Both the position numbers and the translations under genes were made by a program. A stretch of 64,000 nucleotides of DNA, from NCBI GenBank assembly GCA_009760855.2, contig WPIO01000005.1, forward strand, positions 9,311,501 to 9,375,500. Reading direction: 5' to 3'. This document shows positions 36,401 through 48,400 of this stretch, in pieces (the first letter of the stretch is position 1; every line of letters begins with the position of its first letter). Origin of the DNA: Cristatella mucedo. Lineage: Eukaryota > Bryozoa > Phylactolaemata > Cristatellidae. The notes under the pieces are model-generated. The model saw only the letters and a list, made by a program, of their open reading frames with translations, was not told the DNA's origin and ran no database searches.

Positions 36401-39400
36401 TGGGTAATTTTCGGTGTAGCAGAAAACTTGTGCTCCTGCTGGCACGTAAGGCGGATGGGGCATTCGGGGGCCTTTAGATCTTGGCCTGGGGTTAAGATGC
36501 TCTCAATTCATAACTCAGCCCATGGGTTCAAGTCCTGCAGCCGGTAATGCTTTATTGCCCACTGCAATCGGTGGGGATTGCCACTTTAGCTCTCATGCTG
36601 CTATATAAAGGGGGCTGTTAAATAAGCTAACCTTTACTATTACTTTACATTCAATCAGATTATGAAGTAACATTTTTGCACGAGCCGGCAAGCAGGCGAG
36701 GCTAAGATTGGGACTCTCTAGCCTGCTTTTGTGCTAAGGTAGGAGCCGAGGGCAGAGACAAGGGGGCGGGGCCGGGTGGGGGGAGGGGTAGGAGAGCGAT
36801 CGATGAGACTCGGAATTCATGTAGAATTCATGACTGAGAGAGGCCAATGGGGGAGCATCAAAGCGTCCGAGGTCAAGCACCGAGCTCCAATAGTCTGATT
36901 AGTGGGGAGGGGCGGGCAGTGTAAATACTACCCCCCACCCCAACGAACACCATTTCTCGGCGACCGATAGGAAGTCACCAGGAAGTGTTGGCAAGCTCTA
37001 CCTCCGAGAAGTACGACCAGCCGAGTTCTCTTGGGGACGGCCACGGCCACCCGCTTGCACATGGGCGGAGCAGACCCGCAGGGCAGGCAGCAGCTGGCTA
37101 GTGCCAGCAGACAATGGCTCGGCACCTGGTGAACAGCCAAGTCACCACTTTTGGCTGGCCTGAAGAGCATGGCCCAACAGCTGACCGGCCAGGCTGGTTC
37201 TGGGCGGCTGCCACCCATATACGGAGCAGGCAAAAGCCAACAGAAAGAGGTTTGGCAAGAGGGTCGACGGTCCATTGCTCGACGTGCCTGAGATGGCCCA
37301 CCGCAGGGGTGGGCCATCTCAGGCAGGCCGACCTAAGCAGGAAGAGCTCTCGGGTGGCCGAAACTGGTAATGCTCCCGGAGAGCAAACGCCTTTGCTATC
37401 GCCAGGACCGATCGCGCAGGCGATTTCAAGCGCCCTACTTAAGCTAGTGCTTCGGCTTCCAACTGTTTGTCTTCGAACTCGTGCTCGGAGCTTCGGTGCT
37501 CCCAGCATTTTGCCAGTCCAAAAGGCTTTAAGTAGACTGTCTTTGGTAGAGAAAGACGTGCCAAGCACACAGGATGAGCGTTTGAGAGAACGCTATGATG
37601 CTTGCTCCTGTTACGTCACTTCGATGCATCTTGCTGAGGTTGCAGCTAACGTGACGCCACCCAAGTTGACAATTCATGCTGTTGGTGGTCGTGAAGGAAT
37701 CGGTGGCTGCTTATATGACATCGGGAGAAATGGTCGGGCTGTCGCCAGCAACAGTTCTGAATCTGCTCCCACGTGCGTACACCTTCCGTTGGCCGAAGCG
37801 AGTAAGCAAGCTCTGTTGCCGAGTGGCCGAAGCACCGGCCACGACAACTCGTGCCGGAGGTACTGCAGGTTTGACCACGTGTCTCCTTTGCTAAAAGAGC
37901 TAGGATGGCTGCCGGTTGATCAACGGATACAGAGCAAAGTTCTTACTCGGACCCACAAGGCCCGCCACGGCTTGGCTCCTCCATATCTTGTGGAACTGCT
38001 GCACCAGTTTCAGATTCGTTGTGCCCTCGGGTCCTGTATGAACGATAAATTAGCTGTTCCATTCTTCCGCTTAAAGACCATTGGCGACAGACGCTTTAGC
38101 TCTGCAGGTCCTAGACTGTGGAACTCGCTTCCACGATTCTTATGTAACAGTAACTACTCTGCTGCTGCCGACTATGGCTCATCGTTTTCAGCGGTCCTGA
38201 GCTGCTACTTCCATGCTACTCACTACCTCAAACGCTCTCGTGACTCTGCTATGCTGCCCACTTTCTCTTTGTTGAGTGAGACGACGTCTGTTGGCTGCCG
38301 AATGCATACCGAAAGCCACTTAGGCCGCGAGTGCGCTACACAGCATTCTCCTGCCTAACACTCACGTAGTCTTTATGGCCTTGTGGAGTTATAGACAGAG
38401 ATACATTACATTGCGGCAGTGCACCTGGCAGCGTGCCTTACCTGCACGTAGTACTTGCAGCGTCTGATGCTGTAGCCCATCAGGAACACGTAGTCGAGGC
38501 TTTGCTTCACGTGCCACCTGCAGAGAGCAGGATGCTTGTCAGCAGAAGCAGACGACGATCCTCACCAGTGTCTGCCAGTGTCTGCCAGTGTCTGCCAGTG
38601 TCTGCCAGTGTCTTGAGCGAACCGTCAGCTACGACTGAGAGAGGCAGCGCCACGGCCGCTGCCGGCCCCACCGCCCGGCCCTCCCTGCCTCCAGCTGAGA
38701 TCCCTTGCTGAGGACAAAGATGGAGCAACAGTCGGCTCTTAGAGGCTCCCGTCACCTCCCCCTCTTCAGTGGGCAACGTGAGATTGAACCTTGGGACGAC
38801 TCGAGCCAACAGACTGCAAACTACTATCGGCCTCCTGACAAGTCTTCACTCTGCAAGAGTAGCAACCTTTTGGCACATACCGATTGCACCCTCCCCCATC
38901 ACAAGGAAGGGCCAGACCTTGATCTTACGAGACACAGCCACTCGTAGAAGTGTGGCCGAAGGGGCGCTTTGGACGGCAAGCAGCCCCTTGCGTCAATCGA
39001 GGGCAAGGGTCCGAATCTGATCGCCATGGATACCTTGAGTGCATAGCCAGTGGTCCCCCCAAGCCAGTACCCCCACTGCTCTGTTGTGGGCTCTGCCTTT
39101 GACGGGTTTGAGGGCAGAAAGCAGCGGCAAATAATTCAGGTGACACTCTCGAGGTACCGAACGTTAACTAGACACAGCTGCAAAGCTGCTGTTGTGAACA
39201 CCAGGCTATTGCATGCACCTGTAAATTTGACAGACTAGAAAGTCCGGTACCGTGTCCAATGACTATGTTTACTTTTGCCACAGCATCGTAGATATCCCAG
39301 ACACCTGGGAGCTAAGACTTACACAAGGACGTGTTTCTTTACCCGTGAGCAGCATTCCAGTCAGAACTTCAGACACGGTGTTTACGATAGACAATGTTTT

Positions 39401-42400
39401 CTTACAACAAACCTTTATTATAGCACCAAGCCCCTGTAGCAGTGCTCCGATGGAGGCTGAAACTAGCGTTAACCCACCATGCTGCCGGCTTAAAGCTCAA
39501 AGCTCTGTAACTTCGGCATTCCACCCACAAGTCGTGGTAAAAGAAGAAATCGGTTTTTAAGCATTTGGAGTCAAAGCTTAGTGCCAATGACATGCTTCAC
39601 AGCAGGCTCATCTTACAAAGATTCCTACTTCTAGAGAATAACCTTGAAGCTGTGCACCAGCCGCATCGCTCAAGTGGCCTTTTGAATCATCGAAAAAATA
39701 GTTAGTGCTCCCTCTAAATAGCTATAGCCCCTGTTAAAATAATTAAGCCGTAGAGCCTGAAGCCACACACCAAAGACATGCTACTGCTCGGCAGGCCTCT
39801 GTAGACCCCTGTAAAAAGGAGCGCTACCTCGTTGACACCACTAAAAATGCAATTTCTCCTGGTACCAAAATGGAAACACACTCTCTGGAAACCGACCATG
39901 ATTGTGCATCAACGGCATCCGGTGTGGCTTAACATGAGTTGCTCAATTTACGATTTTTCTGATCTCATTTGAATGCTTCGTTCCAGAAATCTTCCCTTCC
40001 TTGTAAGGGAATGGTTTTAACACTCATTTTGCTAACCCAACTGACGCCTTATATGACACCAAATTTCGAACAACTTTCTGCTCAGGCTCATGTGCACGAC
40101 AGGCCCCACTCTCAGCAAAGGTCATACACTCAATCAAATTTATCAAATATTTTCCAACGATTGTATGCTGTCAACTCATATAATGGCAAAATTCTAAACA
40201 TCTGATCATATTCGGACAAGCCTGCAGTTTATGTGCAATTCGGTATCCAAGATCAGCAAATAACGAAATCTTATGACTCTTAACATTGATGCTGTCTACA
40301 CAAATATATCTTCCTCGTTACTTTTGCCAAGTCCTCTGTCCAACCTGCCCTTACTGGTAAAATGTTATAAAACGATACTAGACAATGTTCTGAACGAGTT
40401 TGAATGTATGCCTTCTTCCGACAGAACTATAGTTTACAGCAGACATTAAACAAGCTAGGACTATTAAGCATAAGCTTCAGAAAAAATGCAAAAAAGGTCA
40501 AGCATGACTTCAATCGATAGGCATATGATGACTATTGTGGATCATATCAATCCATCCCAGATAAGGCCAAGCCCCGATTCTAAAAAACATAGTGAAGTCT
40601 TTAATGCACAATAAAAAAATCCTAACATCGATGGTCAACCGCCTGATTAACCATTCCCAGGTCAGCACCTTACCAAGCAGCCCTTATAGCAATCTAGTGG
40701 ATGATTTTTTCAATCTTCTTTGTCAAGAAAATATTTAAAATAAGATTTTCAATTCCCGAGGCAGCATTCCGACTGGACTTGTGCTCCATTCCTTGCTTAC
40801 CTGAATGTCTACCTTCATGCTGCCACTAGTGGCCTTACCGGGAAGTCTATCCCCCAGTCTTAGGAGCCTACTAGCCTGCACAACCCCACCCCTACCGTTC
40901 TGTAAAGATGCTTAGATTTTCTGCTGCCGTACATATCTATAATTAAAACTATACCCCATGTGGCCACGGGTCTTGAATCTTGATCCTTGAAAAAGCTGCT
41001 GCTAAGACTAACCTCATTAAGAAGTAGGCACACTGGGCCAAGAGAAACGCACGAACTTTTGCTCACTACTGCCTACTGCTGTTCCTATCAATGTCACTAG
41101 AACGCATAGTATCAGAAAAGCTAAACTCTTAGACCAAAACTTGAAGCCCAGAAAGTAAGCCCCGGCAAGGTTTTAGAGCTAATAACTCCACCGAGTCAAT
41201 ACTACTGCACGTGTACAACGACCTTCTCAATAATGCCGACTCCAGTAGTCTTTCCCCTACTTCTACTGGATCTCTTGGCAGTAGTTGATACCCACTTCTT
41301 TTCACAATTAATCCTCTCCCTGTGCCCGATGTAATCGCCAAGCACAATCTCCGAAGAATTTTTTTATGCAGATAACACAACGTTGTACTACCTGTATTTT
41401 GACGACTCTCAGCCTTCCAGCACGTGAATTTTCTCAATTCCCTTGGAGGAGAATGTATTGCTGACTATTTACATTTGAATGAAAGGAAACTTTCTCAAAT
41501 TGAATGATTAATAGATATGTAGAGTAAGCCTAGTACCATTCGGAAATTGCAAAGCCTCAGCCTCAAAAAGGGCTCGGTCACCATTTCTCCAGTAGAATTG
41601 GCGTGCAATCTGGGCGCTTTGCTCTAACATGGTCTTTTCAATAGACAAATGAATCAGCTCGACAGTCGTCGGGCTACTTTCAGATATGCATCATCGTAAG
41701 CCAAGCTGGTCTATGAATTTGTGATATCTTGTCTAGACTTCGGTTATTGACAACTCACAAATTTTTCTTGCTTGTGCAAAAGATGCTTACCATTGGAGCA
41801 AAAACTTTGCAGCTGGGCTTGTCTGTCGGAAACGTTGCAACTGTCACAGTCCATCTCTTCTAGCCGACTTGCACAGGCTCAAACCAAGCAGCCTTTGGAC
41901 TTCAAGGTCCTGTCACCCCAATCAATTTGAGGTCCCATCATTCTTTTTCTTTTTCTCTTTCTCTAGCATACAAATTCAAACTACTCACCAATCAGTTTAC
42001 TATCGGTTAGCTGTACCTGAAAACCAAACTCAAATCATTTGAAGATCGTGCCTTTCTTTAGTTTGTATGCTCCCTCTAATACACTCCCGACTGACGTCGC
42101 ATCACCCCCCTTGACGACAGTTAAGAAGGGGTTAAAATGCATGTGCTCTTATTCACACTATTTGCCAGTCCGTGTCCACTGTCATTCACGTGCTTATGCT
42201 TGCTGACACTGAATAATAACACTAACCAACTATTGCACTTCCTTACAGCTTATCTAAAGTGACTAGTAAGAAATTTAGTTCTCTTAGGGTGCCAAACCAA
42301 TTTCATTATTACTATTTAAAAAACATTGCTTAGAGTTAACTCCCTTAAGAAGAATCATGCACTGCTGCCTTCTCCACGATGCGCTGGCTACCAAGAGCGG

Positions 42401-45400
42401 CAGATGAGAACTATGTAAGCATGGCCCCTTAGCAGGTGCCATTCATGCCACCGACTGCAGCACATGTACTCACACTGCCTTGCATGCAGGCACACATGCA
42501 CATGTATACAAGCACCACGCACTAGTAGATAAGTACACGCCTACATGCCGAAAAACTCGACAGTGCCTTAGCATGCCAATCAAGCAGCTGGTCAGAACGG
42601 CTTCTCGATATAAGAATTGTATAAATGGAGTATGAATACAGATTCTTGTAATATGGTCGAGTTCGAAGATGCGCACAGGAAAGCTCTGCTCTGAGCCAGA
42701 TGTCAGCAGCAGGCAGTGAGTAAGGGCCTGGAGCCCCAGTCAGCCCCATCTCGGCACCTGCACGCACATACACAGGTATGGATGTGGATACACTTGTGTG
42801 TACATACACGAGAGGTCGCAAGGAATGCACAAAGCAGGAGGGCTCACCTCGTCTCCTGGGCAGTGTTGTCCTTTGTATGCACTAATAGGTCGAGGTCTGG
42901 ATAAAAGTGCTCAGGAGGTAAGATAATTTCAATCAAGCCGGAAGTCACGTGTGAAGCAAATCTGCAAATGTGAAAGAGGATAAAAAACATGCAATCTCAA
43001 ATACAATATAGTCAATACGAATTGTCTCATGGGGACTTCTCTGCGGGTCAAGAGAGCTGCAGTAGTAGATACAGCTTATGCCCGACAGTAAAAGAAGAAA
43101 TGATAAGATCTGCTCTTGGCATATTAAACTGAGAGGCAGGCATACGTGACCTGAGATATAGTATTACGTGACATCCTGAGTCAGGTTGCAATCCGTGAAT
43201 AGCTACATCTAGGAATAGTCAAGTTACTCTAAGTGGAAAGTTTTACTTATAGTTGTGTCACTAGATAATTAAAGTAGCTTCGGTAACTATTATGTAGTCA
43301 GCCTAATGTAATAAGCTCTAATGGTAGGACATGTAGTAGGAATGGAGCCACACTGTCGGCTTGTTCCTCACAAAGAGCTTTGCACACTTCCTGGAGATTG
43401 TTGCACCGACTTACTGTGAGCGGACCTGCTTGCATACGTCCAAGTAGTAGCTGACGTTCCACGGCTCGGAAACTTGAACGATTATGACGGTCTTCGTGGT
43501 ATCTTGCTGTGTCATGCCATTCACCAGCGACTGCAGTGTTGTCATAAGATACGATCCTTTCGGTCGGCGGACGTGAGAGATTCCGAGGACCAGCAGGGCT
43601 AGTGAAAACGGCCTCAAGGTTCACAGCCACCGCAATCGACCAGCCGACAGCACACTGTCACTAAACAAACAGCTGCCAAGTCAGCAACCGGTTGTCAGAT
43701 ATGACAGCTGGCTGCTGAGCTTTGCACTTATCTTCATTTCAGTGCGCAAGTCAAGATATTAGTTTACATAGATGGAGTGATCACCGGCCAACTGCCAATG
43801 CAGTTGGTCAAATATCTGCACACTAATAAAAACAACACACTTGCATAGAAAACTAAGAGAACTTAATCTATTTATATGCACTTTATATAGGCTGCAAAGG
43901 AAGGGCGACCTTATAATTTGTGGAAACATAAGCAGTGTCAAAATGCATATCGCGGTTAGCGGCAAAATGCAGCATCGGCACAAATAAACACTACAAACAA
44001 TGCGTCACAGGGACTCAGTAAATGCTGATATAAACAGGTGTATTTTCAGCTTTTTGTAAACGTCATCAAGCCAGGGAATGCCATGACGTCAGTCTGGAGG
44101 AGTGAGTTACAGGCTGTGGGAAAATGCAAGCAAAAGACACGGTTTGCACAAGTGTATAAGTCTTCAACTGGGAGGTGTCATAATGTCAGTCGAGTGATTT
44201 TCAGGTTTTGGGGCCATACAAACTAAAGGCACATCTCTAAAGGTTTTGAGGTTGGTTCGAGGTTAGCTAAACGATTTGAGTCAGAAGAGCAGGTGGTACC
44301 ATGCTCAGCCTGATTAGGGAGTAATAGTTGTGATAGATAGCCTGGAGGCAGAGATTGAAGGGACCTAAAAGTGAGTGACAAAACCTTTGCAGTCAATAAG
44401 CTACTTGATTGGGAGCCAGTGAAGGTCGTCGAGAACGACAGACAAGCCTAGCTGCAGGGTCTTGCACCAAGTGGAAGCACCTGATTGCAAAGACCGGTAG
44501 AGCAGTGAATAACAGAAGTCAAATGGATGCCACAAATGCATGGACCAACTTGGACGTAGTGTCCCTGTTTAAATTTTTTGTGATGTTATGAAGCTGAAAG
44601 TAGGTAGACTTGACCGGTGCTGATGTGGTTGTCTGGTGAATGATCACTGAAGATCAAGATATCTGGCTGTCTTGCAGATGCTACCGGAGATACTCGGAGA
44701 TATTGCAGGGCTGATTTTGAGCAGGTAAGCTTCCCAATTTCTGAGCCACATTAGGTTTGCCAATTACTAGTAAGTTGGTTTTAACATAGTTCAATTTGAG
44801 ATAGTTTGATGCCATCCATATGCGGATGTCAGCGATACATGCAGCAAGGGAGTTGAGAGTTGGATGTGGTGGAAGATTGGGAGGGATCAAAGCATATGTA
44901 CAGCCGTGTGCAATTCACATAGCAGTGTAAACCTAGATCGTTCTTTGCGATCGCATCGAGGAGTATAAATTGTGAAAAGAAGCAGATCAAGTACAGACCC
45001 ATGGGGTACACGGTTCTTTATAAGCTCCAGGGATGACTGTTGCCAATACCTTAGCTGCCCACCGTGAGCCGAAAGTGTCCTTCACCAGGGCATGACGTGC
45101 CTGGGCTTATTATCAATATGAATTCGGGCATTAACTACAGCGAGTGACTTTGCCCTGCAAGTGCAGGCCAACTACATCACCACTCCCAGTCTTGAACAGA
45201 TGTGGCAAGGTATCCACAAAACCTGCACGAACCTCGAAGAGCAACAGCAAAGAAAGAATGACTGTAAGCCGTGGAATTATCAGCAACAGGGTGCTCAAAA
45301 GAAATGCGATGCATTGTCCTCTGTGTATGACAAGTAGCAAAGGCAGACGTAAAGCGTAGCACAATGAGCAGACGTGAATAGCAGCTCATACCTTGATGCT

Positions 45401-48400
45401 TCTTATAGCCCAGTGTCATGCGAGGTTGTAGTCGTATCGAGTTGCCATCGAGATTCAGCAGCATACCTCTTAAGCCAAGATTGCGGCCGTGACTGCCATC
45501 GCTGCTGCCACGGCTCCTGCTTATGGGGCTACTGAAACCTGTGAGGTTGCTTGCAATCAGGAAATCAATGTCGCTGCTGAAAACCATAAATGCCAGCATG
45601 CTTTGGATGTCTGCCACTGAATTCAGTCTACCGCTGAATCGAATGGCTTAATACACAAGCCACTTCACTTGAGCCACATTCTGATGTTATGATCGATGAG
45701 ATGCACATCTTCCACAGCTAGCACAAGACCAGTCATTAAATTGAAAGAAGTTCGAATATGCCCAATAATATTGGAATAATATCAAACCTTACATAGTAAG
45801 CTGCAAAGTAAGTCCCGTGTGCCCTCACAAAGATGCACTACTTGCTTATTCGATATTATTTTAGTATATTATTATATTATTATATATATTATTTATATTA
45901 GTTTATTTTATATTCATTTGTTAATGTTTATTCGATCCACCTAATGGTAAAAAGGAAGTAGCTGTGCAAGTTACGCAAGGAGCAAAGACCCAGAGATCGT
46001 ACGCAAAATCGATTAGTCACAGACTTACTGATCATCCACCGAAGTACAACCTGGGCTCATACCTAAAATTCTAGGAACATCCTAGAGTTTACATAGCAGC
46101 TGCTCAAATTAGCAGGACACACTGCCAGCCTAACTAGGGCTCCCTACCTAGGCATCTGACAGGCAGCTGAGTGCACTTGTATTTCATCCTCAACACACAG
46201 CGATAACCAGTGCGCACAGCCGAAAAATGAGACAGAAAGCGCACGAGTGGCATGAGTGGATTCGCTCGAATATCTAGGCACTTCAACGGCTCAAGCGAAC
46301 ATCCACCGGTTGTGGCCGAGACGCGGCAGTCAACCGGAGCCAAAGCGAGTCGAGAAAAGAGAAATCGAGAAAAAAGTCGAGAAAAGAGAGACTTGAGGTC
46401 CATCTACGATTATCGGTGTAGGGCCACCATAATGCCTCTCCAGAAAAAGGATAAATGCAGTTCCTTTCGATTTTGCGAAACGATTCTCCAGCAGTCGTGT
46501 TCGTTGCTGCTGCTGCTGACGGTAGAGCACAATCGGCGACAGTGCTGACAGCGCTAGCAAGCTACAAGCTTGCTGCCAGCATAGCTGCAGCAGCTTACCG
46601 AGGGGTGGACCACATCGGCCTGTGTGGATCGATCACTATCGAGAGCCACAACGAGGCTGCGTGCCAAAACAATTTAAAGCAGCTACAGGAATGACAAATG
46701 ATGAGAATACAAAGCCGATCGCAGCATGCCGACTGCAGGTTAAGATCACTGCTACAAACACTGTACGCTGTGCTGGCCGACACTTACCCGTTAGACAGAA
46801 TGGGATATCTCTCCACCAGATCCCACAGCATTTTACTAACGTTAAATATCTGTGCATCTTTCTTGGCCAGCTGGCTCTGATAGTCTTTGCTGCTGCCGAG
46901 TAGCGCTAAAACACACAGTAGCGCCCGCCTGTCACGTACTACATGCCGACTGGAACTAAGCAAAGCCCGAGTCGACGAAGCCAGTTGCTCTGCCGCGGGC
47001 ACTTCGAACGACGGGTTATTGTTGGACTCGCAATAGCAGCGTTCGAACTGAACAGGCGCCAGCCGGTTGATTTGCTATCTTGTCGGCTGCTGTTACGGTC
47101 TGTCCATCCTCAAGTTGCACCGTTGCACCCTCGTGGAGTAACCCCTAATGAGCTGGCTCCGGCTCTCACGGCCACAAGCCGTGACTGATTGCTGCCCAGT
47201 GTAGCTGCCTAGACATGGCCCGAAAACACTGCGAGACAGGGCACAACATTGACGTGCCCGTAATAATAATAATACACTTGATAAAGTGCCCACAGAGAAC
47301 TCAATCTCTTTCTACGCACTTTACATTTGCTGCAAAGGAAGCACGATCGAATGGTTATTGGTAGCATGCTCAATAAACAAACAAGAAATAACATGGTTAG
47401 GGGTGACATGCACAGGGTCAGCATGCAAGTGCGGTTAGTGGCAGCATGCACAGTGTCAGCACGCATGGGCACACAAATTACGACTCACATGGACACTCAA
47501 AATAATAATAATAATAATAATAATAATTCACTTGATACAGCGCCCTCAGAGAACTCAATCTCTCTCTAGGCGCTTTACATTTGCTGTAAAGTGAAATGCA
47601 ATTGAATGGTAAGTAAAATCATGCTTGAAAAACAAACGAAATGAATAATATGGTTAGGGGTGACATGCACAGGGTCAGCATGCAAATGTGGTTAGTGGCA
47701 GCATGCACAGTGTCAGCACGCATAAGCACATCAAGGACGAATCACAGGGACCCACTAAATGCTGTCCTAAATAGGTGAGTTTTTAGGTTCCTTTTAAATG
47801 TGGTCAGGTCAGGGGATGATGATCAAAATGCTGTAATAAATAGATGCAGTTTTAGTTTCTTTTTTAATAACGTCAAGTCCAGGAATGCTGCAACGCCAGC
47901 CGAAAGTGAGTGACAGGCTTTGGGAGAATACGAACTAAAGGCACGGTCTCCAAAGAATTTGATGTTTGTACGAGGTATAGGTAAACAGTTAGATTCCGAA
48001 AAGCTGGTGGTACGATGCTTAGACTGGTGGGGCAGTAAATCTGATAGGTAGTCTGGAGCCAAAGAATGAAGTGATCCAAAAGTGAGCGACAAAACCTTGA
48101 AGTCAATGTGCTGCTAGACTGAGAGCCACTGCAGGTCGGCAAGATGTGGCAACTGCAATGTTCACGGCAGACAAGCCTAGCTGCAGAGTTTTGCACCAGC
48201 TGTAGGTGCCTGATTGCATAGACTGGTAGACCAGCAAGCAGCCAGTTACAGAAGTCAAGACGAGATGCCAAAAAATGCATGAACGAATTTAGATATGGTA
48301 TCCCAGCCTGGATTTCAGCTATTTCATGAAGCTACAAGTAGGCTGACTTGCCAGTGGAGCTGATGTGGTCGTCGAATAAAAGGTCACTTTGGAACATGGC

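Noticed and set aside
43298-43630. 110-codon minus-strand frame over MGAT4 exon 4
   Set aside because: Shadow frame; the GT54 similarity is in the overlapping frame with proper splice sites.
43599-43630. Acceptor CCTTGAG for exon 4, which would join exon 2 directly to exon 4
   Set aside because: It is in phase but has a poor pyrimidine tract, and skipping exon 3 would lose the LQPRM block that aligns with the family.
46784-47002. Met-initiated 72-codon frame around exon 2 as a separate first exon
   Set aside because: The upstream part has no family similarity, and the acceptor at 46906-46907 joins in phase to the anchor exon at 50733-50874.
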